A DNA stretch of 10,371 nt from Chrysochromulina parva (Eukaryota; Haptophyta; Prymnesiales; Chrysochromulinaceae), in the NCBI GenBank assembly GCA_002887195.1, contig PJAB01002124.1, positions 1-10,371 of the forward strand, given 5' to 3'. A program made the translations under genes and the position numbers. This document shows positions 1 through 6,016 of the stretch, piece by piece (position 1 is the stretch's first letter; each line of letters opens with the position of its first letter). Under the pieces are notes generated by a model that saw only the letters and a list, made by a program, of their open reading frames with translations, searched no databases and was not told the origin of the DNA.

Positions 1-281
1 GGTTGTTTGTTGTTGGTGGGTCTGGTTGGTTGTGAGATTGGTCTGTGTGCCTTTGTGCTTCCGCGTGTCCCGTGTGTCCCGTGTGTGTCCCGGCTCCCCC
101 CGGTGTCTTTTTACCGGGTATCCGGATACTTGACTTGACAGATGTCTTTGATCGATCGAACGGTGGGGTCCTCTCCTGTTGGCCCTTGACTCTTGCGGGC
201 TCTGGCTCTTGCGGGCGCCAGTGCGGGCGCTGCGCGCGTTGTGCCGACTGCGGCCTGCGCGGGGCCATCGGCGTTAGCATC
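1..281. other. Upstream region of the first gene, no supported CDS
   Basis: The + strand is strongly G/T-rich for about 100 bases, followed by three near-copies of a GTGTCCC word (about 64-91). A perfect 12-bp palindrome GTATCCGGATAC lies at 118-129, and a TCGATCGA palindrome at about 152-159. The frame of the following gene is open through here from about position 45, but it has no ATG and gives a Cys-rich, low-complexity translation. I read it as 5' leader, promoter or possibly part of an upstream exon. Confidence 0.4.
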
Positions 282-1004
282 ATGGGCGTGCCATCGGAGG
301 CGGCGCAGTTTGGAAACTTTATCATTAGCAAGTGGCGTGATCTCACTTCGACCGACAACGGCTACTTTCGTTGCCATAAGGACGGCAACTTTGACAACCA
401 TGATTCTAGCAACGTGGTGCTCGTCTCGCCCGCCGAAGCATTCCGCGCATTGCACAAAGGCGAGGGCGATGCATGCAACTGGGTTGTGGGGCTGACAGAC
501 GAAGAGATCGCCTTCGTGCAAGCTAATGCAGCGAGCTTCTACATCACTTACAGCGAGCTTCTACAGCGAGAGGAGGCTGCACCGGCTTCACCGCCAGCCG
601 GGATGTATGATGCTCGTCTTGAGGAGGACATGCAGGCTGCGCTCGCGCATCCGGAGGTGGTGCGGCTCATGGCCGAGGGCGACGCCGCGCTCGCGGCTGG
701 TGCGAGCGAGCGGGCAGTCGAGCTCTTCACGGCCGCGAAGCACATCCGTGACCAGCTATTGCCACTCAATATGAGCATGGACTCCAGCTCGCCGACTCGG
801 CAAGCGCGGCACGGGCGGCGCGCGGGAAGCTCGGCAGGCTCAGAAGGCTCGGCAGCAGGCTCGGCAGCCGCCGCCCCGTCTCGTGAGCGCGGCTCCGTCG
901 TGTCGTCATCGCCTTCGCAGAGAAGGCAACCGCAGGGCGCACCCACTCCCAAGGAGGAGGTCACCTCCAGGATTGCGGCGCGAAAGGAGGTCCTTCGTCC
1001 TTGA
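282..1004 (+). CDS. Orphan 240-aa protein with STI1/TPR-like helical segment and disordered tail
   Basis: I do not recognise this family. The start at 282 is the first ATG in the frame and has a good eukaryotic context (A at -3, G at +4). Residues 1-95 look globular (aromatic and mixed residues, with a Trp-Val-Val-Gly-Leu-Thr-Asp stretch near 67-73). Residues 115-132 (DMQAALAHPEVVRLM) resemble the STI1/HOP 'Al-dP-e...l' helix pattern. Residues 132-153 (EGDAALAAGASERAVELF) resemble one TPR or MIT helical hairpin. If real, these would point to chaperone or protein-protein contacts, but a single weak repeat is not a domain call. Residues 165-240 are Ser/Ala/Gly/Arg-rich and probably disordered. 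No signal peptide or membrane segment is visible. An upstream exon cannot be excluded. The ORF itself is likely real; its function is unknown. Confidence 0.6.
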   Translation: MGVPSEAAQFGNFIISKWRDLTSTDNGYFRCHKDGNFDNHDSSNVVLVSPAEAFRALHKGEGDACNWVVGLTDEEIAFVQANAASFYITYSELLQREEAAPASPPAGMYDARLEEDMQAALAHPEVVRLMAEGDAALAAGASERAVELFTAAKHIRDQLLPLNMSMDSSSPTRQARHGRRAGSSAGSEGSAAGSAAAAPSRERGSVVSSSPSQRRQPQGAPTPKEEVTSRIAARKEVLRP

Positions 1005-1346
1005 GCGTTAAAAGATGCCACTAAGATGGTAGTGACTAGTGTCGACTTAGTGTGCACCGCGGCATGCGTCGGCGCACCCCGCCTCACCTCCACTCCACGT
1101 CGAACTCCACCTCACCTCTCGGCGCCCTGCCAAAGCTGTGCGGCGGCAGTGTGCACGAGCGCGCAATCTCAACGACCACCACAATGGTGTTCAAACCACT
1201 GGAGACCACACACACACCTCTGACCTCACCCCCCCAGGCGCCATGGGAGCCCGGAATCGACTCGACAGCCGCACGATAACGAGCACGACGAAACAACGGG
1301 ACCACCCGAGGACCAGTTGCTGCCCGCCAATACGTTTGTTTCACAG
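1005..1346. other. Spacer between two + strand genes
   Basis: This 342-bp stretch is C/A-rich, with a short CA microsatellite near 1206-1218. Two acceptor-like sites are visible: a C-run followed by AG near 1230-1238, and GTTTGTTTCACAG ending at 1346, directly before the first ATG of the next gene. The second suggests a 5' intron for that gene. Short open stretches here have no recognisable protein content. Confidence 0.4.
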
Positions 1347-2072
1347 ATGGTCGTTCGTCTTCACAACTCCATTTCTTGGTTACAGCTCTTCACTGTGTCC
1401 TGTTTCACTGTTAACAAGAAAGCCCATTTCTTGGTGATGCGTTATGGCAAGTCCAGTGGGGTGCTGGAGATTGATCCTGCCGTGCGCCGCTCATCCGGCC
1501 AGTCACTCAAGAAGGCTGCACCGGGCGCGCCGTTTGGATGGACCTCAGAGGGCACGCCGTACATCGGCACGCAATACTGCATTCAAGCTTCGCCGCAGGG
1601 CTTCAAGTTCGCATCGCTCTCGACGCGCAACGGCAACAGCAACTACTACTGGAAACCGCTGAATGGTCTCAGTGCGACGGTGGCACTCTCTGCCCTTGAG
1701 ACACACGGCGCTGTCGACCACCTCTGTGCTGGCGAGTCCAGGCTTCCTCTGAGAGACATCATGTCGCCGGTCCAGATTGCCAAGGTGCGCGCCGTATTTG
1801 TCGGACTGCTCGGAGCAGATGTGGTCGCCAGCTTTGAGTCGGTAGCTGACACTCCCGACGCGCCTCTCTCGGCCCCATCGTCGGAGGTCAAGCCCGAGGT
1901 GAAGGAGGACGCCAGCGAGGAGAAGCAGCGCAGCCGTACCGGCGAGAAGCGCAAGGCGCGCATGGCGATGGTCGATGAGATTAAGCGGACGAAGCAGTCG
2001 GAAGACCGCCATGGCGGCAAGCGCGCCACCGCCAAGTCCACGTCTGAGCCTCAACCCGAGGCTGCCGACTGA
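1347..2072 (+). CDS. Orphan protein with basic nuclear-localisation-like C-terminus
   Basis: I do not recognise the family. The frame is open from about 1317, but its first ATG is at 1347, giving 241 residues. Met-31 (position 1437) is an alternative start, because the sequence before it is less GC-rich than the rest. Residues 30-165 look folded: Gly, aromatic and hydrophobic residues (GWTSEGTPYIGTQYCIQ near 64-80; NYYWKPLNGL near 99-108), then a helical stretch 140-165. From about 168 the chain is acidic/basic and disordered; KRKAR at 201-205 and KR/K clusters around 213-230 look like a bipartite nuclear localisation signal. A nuclear or nucleic-acid-associated role is possible but inferred only from charge. 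GTTTGTTTCACAG just before 1347 is a credible splice acceptor, so an upstream exon may exist. Confidence 0.55.
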   Translation: MVVRLHNSISWLQLFTVSCFTVNKKAHFLVMRYGKSSGVLEIDPAVRRSSGQSLKKAAPGAPFGWTSEGTPYIGTQYCIQASPQGFKFASLSTRNGNSNYYWKPLNGLSATVALSALETHGAVDHLCAGESRLPLRDIMSPVQIAKVRAVFVGLLGADVVASFESVADTPDAPLSAPSSEVKPEVKEDASEEKQRSRTGEKRKARMAMVDEIKRTKQSEDRHGGKRATAKSTSEPQPEAAD

Positions 2073-2538
2073 CGTATCGGGCTATACATAGGATGGAGGC
2101 CCTGCATTTCCAAAAAGGCGTGAAAGGGGCTGCGCTTTTGCGGCATGTCTTGTGATTGCTACGCACGCCACATTGTTAGATTACAATTGTAAAATAGGTT
2201 CGGGTTCAGATTTTGTTCGCGTCGGACGCAAACGTAACTTGTAACTCACACACGACACTAGAGTTGAAAGACGGCTCAAGACGGCTCGACCTAGTGAATG
2301 CGCATATGTTGAGTCGTGTGCCAACTGCCAACTGCCTAACTCTGCCAAGGTGTGCAGCTAGAGTGTGCCAAGGTGCATGCACGCACACCGCGCGCGCGGT
2401 CGCCGCTTATCGCCGCTTCCTCGTCTCTACACACTTCCTAGTCTCTCGCGCATCGTCCGGTCTGACGCCGGATCGACGATCGATATTGAAGATTCCACAC
2501 TCCGATCGCTCGCGTCAACCCCTCCTTAAACCCCTCCC
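2073..2538. other. Convergent intergenic region between a + gene and a - gene
   Basis: This 466-bp spacer separates two genes whose 3' ends face each other. It is less GC-rich than the coding DNA and full of short imperfect direct repeats: AGACGGCTC twice near 2268-2288, CCAACTG twice near 2320-2334, CGCCGCTT twice near 2402-2418, and two C-rich CCCCTCC words near 2518-2539. No gene is supported. It probably holds the 3' UTRs and poly(A) sites of both neighbours. Confidence 0.5.
2181..2192. terminator. Candidate bidirectional poly(A) signal (palindrome with TGTAA on both strands)
   Basis: TTACAATTGTAA is a perfect palindrome that places TGTAA on each strand, about 110 bp after the stop of the + gene and about 350 bp after the stop of the - gene. 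TGTAA is the poly(A) signal of green algae such as Chlamydomonas. Its use in this organism is not established, so the call is tentative. Confidence 0.25.
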
Positions 2539-4884
2539 TCACCCCCCTCCGAGGGTTACAGGTACGGCTGTACCAGTAGATCCTAGAGTGTTCAACAGCT
2601 TCAGCGCGTGCAGCAGCGTCTGTGCCTGAAGGTAGCGCCCAGCATCAAAGTAGTGGAAGGTGCTGAAGTGGTCAAACCGGATGGCGTGCGGTGTGTTTTG
2701 CAGCGCAGCGTCGCGTGTGGCCGTGTAAAAGTCGAGAAAGGTAATGCCGCCTGCTGCCTCGACCATCGGCCGCACCCGGCGCTGGAAGTTGGCCTGCTGC
2801 TTGTACGTATTCACGGGATCCAAGTTGAACGCGGGCGACCGGAAGATGAGCGCCGTGGACCTGCCACCACCGCTGCACGAGTCGGCGTGGCGCACGGCGG
2901 TGGCGATCAACTGAAGGGAGATGTTGAGCTGCCGAGGTCGAACGGACGCAAACTGGGGGCCGAAGATGATTGGCGACGCGCCGAAGCCCACAGAGAGGGG
3001 CGACCATGTGCGGAAGGTCTCATCGAACGCGTCTTGGCTCGCTCCGTCGAAAAGGTAGAGGAAGGAAGCCTTCGGGTGTGGTGCAGGGATCCATTGCTTC
3101 GCCTCGACAAGCACAGCTGCCCAGTCGCCTCTCGCACACAGCATGGCGGTTGCGCGGCAGAAGAGCATCTGATCGCCCGGCTCGAGGCACGGCCGACGCC
3201 CCTGGCACCGCCCGCGCCCGTCCCAGCAGTCGTCGTAAAACGGAGCCGCTGTCACCGAGTCCACTCGCGCAGCCGTCGAGGAGGAGGACGAAGATGAAGC
3301 TTGCGGCGGCGATGAGCGACGTCCAACTGAGCCTCCGCTGCTCGGCAGCCGTCCTCGGCGGCTCAGGTCCGATGCAAAGCTCTGCGCAAGGTCGACAAAG
3401 TGCGCCGAAGTGGGCGGCAGCAGCTTGCACAGCTTCTTGCCGCGGCACAGGCGATGAGAGCAATCGCCCACGACGCCCGTGCACTCACACGAGCCCGAAG
3501 GCCGGTCCTCGCAGTAGCCATTGAAGCGCTCTCGCTCGCCATGGTAGGTCGGGAATAAGACCCACACGTTGAGGCCAAGATCACCCCCCGCTTCCACAGC
3601 GCCAGCCCCGAACGCCGCACGGAGGTGCGCGGTGGTGAGCCCTGCCTCGCTCGGCCGAACGCTTGGAACGGTCGTAGTGCCGCTCTCGATGTGCACGGTG
3701 ACGTTCGGTAGCCATTCGGCCGCTCGCGCCGCCGCACCCACCGCCTCGAGGTGGTGCCTGAGCGCGTCGAGTACTCGAGACCGCGTCGTGCGCACCTCAG
3801 CAGAGCCGTCATGCCAAGGACGCGTCGCCCCCATGAAGAGGGATGGCGGTGCACAGTCGCCCATGGGCGTCGTACTGGGCGTCGCAGCTCCAGACGCGCC
3901 TGACCCGAGGCCGTGCAGCCGAAACGAGACCATCGGACGCCACTCACGCCCCGCCCACTTTGTCCGACGCCAGCCTGGCTTGAGAAGGGTCGGCTTGCGG
4001 AATTGCTCGAGCCGCCCGGTATGGAGTTTCATGAACGCGTCGCTCAGCTGGCACATCCTATGCGGCAGATGAAAGCGCTGCTCGCCGGTGTGCAGGTCCA
4101 CAGTGACGAGCTGTGCTGCGTGGTACGCATTCTGCTCTCCGTCACGATCCCACATCCGCGTTCGGCGGAGAGCCTCTCGGCGCCAGGCTGTGCCCTGTTG
4201 CTGGCGCACCTTGACGTTGAGGATGCCCTCTTGCGTGCGTAGCGCTGGGTCGGTCAGAACCCCGAGATCGGGCGTGCTGAGCGGTGTGGGCACGATCTCG
4301 AGAGTCCCCTGCAGCCGGCGTGCGGCCGGGCCGGCCAGCAGATCGATCACGGTGTACATCTGGCGTCGGATCACGCTGTTGCCGATGAAGAGCGCGTCAA
4401 CCCCCGCAAAGAGCTGGCGAACGCAGCCCGAGTGCATCCAGCGCCGCGTGCACTCAGGGCCTGAAACATCGACGAGTCCGTTGGGCATCCATTTGGCGTC
4501 GCCCGCGTGAAGCAGGCACTCTCTGAGCATCTCCGAGGAGAGAGCTTCGAAGGGAGGCTCGGCACACGCTTCTACAGGGGACTTGAGAATGTGCGAGTAC
4601 AGGAGATCAAAGTTCTGGCCCTTTTCTGATTCGTGAAGGCATTGGTCGAGCCGCAGCCTTTCTTGCGGAGTGGCTGTGTCGCTTGGAGTGGGGCACGAGG
4701 AGTTCTGCTCGTGTGGCAATAAGGTAGCGAGCTCCACCGCGGTGTGCGCTTTCCGCGCAAGATAGGCCTGCAGGCATGCCTTGCGTTCCGGCGTGTTTTT
4801 GAAGCGCTTGCAGCGCAGCTTGGCCAGCTCCGTGGCGTCATCGCGCGACGGCATGATAAAAGAAAAGTTTGGTTGAGTATCCAT
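2539..4884 (-). CDS. Putative SGNH / PC-esterase-like protein with Cys-rich middle region
   Basis: This is one uninterrupted 781-residue ORF from an ATG at 4884. Residues 164-182 (ALFIGNSVIRRQMYTVIDL) resemble block I of the SGNH/PC-esterase families (CASD1, TBL, NXPE), where the Ser of a G-D-S motif is the nucleophile; here it reads Gly168-Asn169-Ser170. Residues 677-688 (TALIFRSPAFNL) resemble the later Arg-containing strand. Residues 736-747 (RFDHFSTFHYFD) may hold the Asp/His pair, although the classical D-x-x-H spacing is not exact. The family removes or transfers acyl groups on glycans, usually in the Golgi or outside the cell. Cysteines cluster at 458-486 and 553-583, which suggests disulfides, yet no signal peptide or membrane segment is seen, so a 5' exon may be missing. 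Residues 508-545 are Ser/Gly/Arg-rich linker. The coding call is solid; the enzyme call is moderate to weak. Confidence 0.6.
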   Translation of the reverse strand: MDTQPNFSFIMPSRDDATELAKLRCKRFKNTPERKACLQAYLARKAHTAVELATLLPHEQNSSCPTPSDTATPQERLRLDQCLHESEKGQNFDLLYSHILKSPVEACAEPPFEALSSEMLRECLLHAGDAKWMPNGLVDVSGPECTRRWMHSGCVRQLFAGVDALFIGNSVIRRQMYTVIDLLAGPAARRLQGTLEIVPTPLSTPDLGVLTDPALRTQEGILNVKVRQQQGTAWRREALRRTRMWDRDGEQNAYHAAQLVTVDLHTGEQRFHLPHRMCQLSDAFMKLHTGRLEQFRKPTLLKPGWRRTKWAGREWRPMVSFRLHGLGSGASGAATPSTTPMGDCAPPSLFMGATRPWHDGSAEVRTTRSRVLDALRHHLEAVGAAARAAEWLPNVTVHIESGTTTVPSVRPSEAGLTTAHLRAAFGAGAVEAGGDLGLNVWVLFPTYHGERERFNGYCEDRPSGSCECTGVVGDCSHRLCRGKKLCKLLPPTSAHFVDLAQSFASDLSRRGRLPSSGGSVGRRSSPPQASSSSSSSTAARVDSVTAAPFYDDCWDGRGRCQGRRPCLEPGDQMLFCRATAMLCARGDWAAVLVEAKQWIPAPHPKASFLYLFDGASQDAFDETFRTWSPLSVGFGASPIIFGPQFASVRPRQLNISLQLIATAVRHADSCSGGGRSTALIFRSPAFNLDPVNTYKQQANFQRRVRPMVEAAGGITFLDFYTATRDAALQNTPHAIRFDHFSTFHYFDAGRYLQAQTLLHALKLLNTLGSTGTAVPVTLGGG

Positions 4885-4946
4885 AGGTTTCTTTGTGATT
4901 TAGAATAGCATGCTTCGAGTCTTTGTTCGTCTAAATTGTCAATAAG
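4885..4946 (-). promoter_or_regulatory. Very short AT-rich spacer between two same-strand genes
   Basis: Only 62 bp separate the stop of the J-domain gene from the ATG of the esterase-like gene. The segment is clearly AT-rich against its flanks. It must hold the poly(A) site of one gene and the promoter or leader of the next, unless both are carried on one transcript. No clear TATA box or canonical intron joining the two frames was found. Confidence 0.3.
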
Positions 4947-5951
4947 TCAAATACGAAAATCCATGCCGTGGAACGCGGCTTCGAGCACCGCAAAGGCCTG
5001 AGCTGCTGAAGGATGGTCGGTCTTATCTGGATGGAGGCGGCGGGCGAGCGCAAGGTACCTTTTGCGTACCGTTTGGACCACGGGCGCATTCGGCGGCACG
5101 CCGAGACAGCGATGTGCGCATCCTTGGTGGCGCAGCATGTGCAGCACTAGTGTATCAATGGGTAGAGCGAGCACTTGTTCGTCTCCAATCTTCGCCGCCT
5201 CGGGCAGCAGTGAGGGCAAGTACATCATGCAGGATCGAGAGTGCAGCCTAGACCTCCTTGCCGCATCCTGTTCAAAGCGTCGGCAACGCTCCGACGCTCG
5301 CGCGTCCTGCACACGTGCTTCCTGCGCTCGAGCCTCCGCTGCTGCGGCGTGATATGCAGCCTCTGCCGCGTGATGAATTCCTTTCCGTTCTTGCTGATCG
5401 CATTCGATATGGTCAGCATCGCTACTCACGCTACGGTGGTTCTCGTGCTGCGTTGGGCTCGGCATCTTGGGTCCTAAGCCGCGATGAAAGGTGCGCTCAG
5501 TCCGTGCACGTTCCATTGTCTTTTCGTGCGCGAGGCGTTGCTGGAACAGGTCTCGCAACAAGCTCTCACGACTTGCAGTGGCAGCCAATGCTGCCGATGC
5601 ACGACTGCTTGCCGCATTGATCGCATCATGTCGTGCTTGCAAGGCCGCCTTTGCTCGAACTTCGAGCAGCTGTGCCGCGCGAGCAGCTCTGGCGCGTCGT
5701 AGTTTGTCTTTCTCTCGATCCATCTCTCCGATCATGTGTGGCGGATGCAGCGACTCACAAACGTTTCTGTGGTGTAAGCGAAAATATGTGAACTCGATGC
5801 ATGCAATCGTATTCAAGTCGATCCTATAGTCTTTGTAACTGATTCCTCCTGATGCATGCTCCGGAGTTTCCAATGATTCATGGGGCGACGTAAGACTTTT
5901 TTTGGATTTTGAAGCAGTCGTTAGATGGGCTGCATAGAAGCGATCAACCAT
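4947..5951 (-). CDS. Ala/Arg-rich helical protein with C-terminal J domain
   Basis: The frame gives 334 residues from the first ATG at 5951; codons further upstream are open but contain no ATG. The last ~55 residues form a J domain: 'CLGVPPNAP' at about 282-290, basic helix II (VRKRYLALARRL, about 295-306), then His307-Pro308-Asp309-Lys, and helix III (AAQAFAVLEAAF, about 316-327). HPD is the motif that stimulates Hsp70 ATPase activity, so this is probably a cytosolic or nuclear class III (DnaJC-like) co-chaperone. Residues ~75-155 and ~192-240 are Ala/Arg/Glu/Gln-rich, probably long helices or coiled coils. There is no Gly/Phe region or zinc finger, which excludes class I and II. A J domain at the extreme C-terminus is less common than at the N-terminus. 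Base composition is less GC-biased than in neighbouring genes. Residues 1-72 are the least certain; Met-73 (position 5735) and Met-77 (5723) are alternative starts. Confidence 0.7.
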   Translation of the reverse strand: MVDRFYAAHLTTASKSKKSLTSPHESLETPEHASGGISYKDYRIDLNTIACIEFTYFRLHHRNVCESLHPPHMIGEMDREKDKLRRARAARAAQLLEVRAKAALQARHDAINAASSRASAALAATASRESLLRDLFQQRLAHEKTMERARTERTFHRGLGPKMPSPTQHENHRSVSSDADHIECDQQERKGIHHAAEAAYHAAAAEARAQEARVQDARASERCRRFEQDAARRSRLHSRSCMMYLPSLLPEAAKIGDEQVLALPIDTLVLHMLRHQGCAHRCLGVPPNAPVVQTVRKRYLALARRLHPDKTDHPSAAQAFAVLEAAFHGMDFRI

Positions 5952-6016
5952 CTGCACTCGAATTCGTGGCGCGTCCTTGACGCGCGTTCTTCCATATTTT
6001 CGCAAGAGACACGGAC
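5952..6016. promoter_or_regulatory. Divergent intergenic gap, candidate bidirectional promoter core
   Basis: The J-domain gene and the channel gene are transcribed away from each other, with 65 bp between their ATGs. An A/T-rich word (CATATTTT, about 5993-6000) could be a TATA-like element about 20 bp before the channel ATG, which is too close for a normal leader. The promoters may therefore overlap the coding sequence, or the J-domain start may be 5735, which would enlarge this region to 281 bp. Confidence 0.3.

Noticed and set aside
45..281. N-terminal extension of the first gene (79 codons, Cys-rich)
   Set aside because: It begins at GTG, contains no ATG, and comes from short GTGTCCC-type DNA repeats, so it looks like untranslated leader.
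548..1093. 181-codon open frame on the - strand opposite the first gene
   Set aside because: It is Ser/Ala/Arg-rich low complexity and a mirror of the disordered tail coded on the + strand.
1138..1437. Short + strand frame between the first two genes
   Set aside because: Composition is Thr/His/Arg-rich, it overlaps the start of the second gene in another frame, and no domain is recognisable.
2515..2550. Telomere-like C-rich repeat near the end of the esterase-like gene
   Set aside because: The CCCCTCC words are irregular and few, and genes continue on both sides.
2608..3297. 229-codon open frame on the + strand opposite the esterase-like gene
   Set aside because: It is a shadow of the 781-codon - strand frame, Arg/Gly-rich without recognisable features.
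4885..4960. A small intron fusing the J-domain frame to the esterase-like frame
   Set aside because: A GTATTT donor near the J-domain stop and an AAAG acceptor exist, but joining them puts the esterase-like frame out of phase.
5952..6005. Extension of the J-domain protein to position 6005
   Set aside because: The codon at 6005 is TTG. The first ATG in the frame is at 5951.
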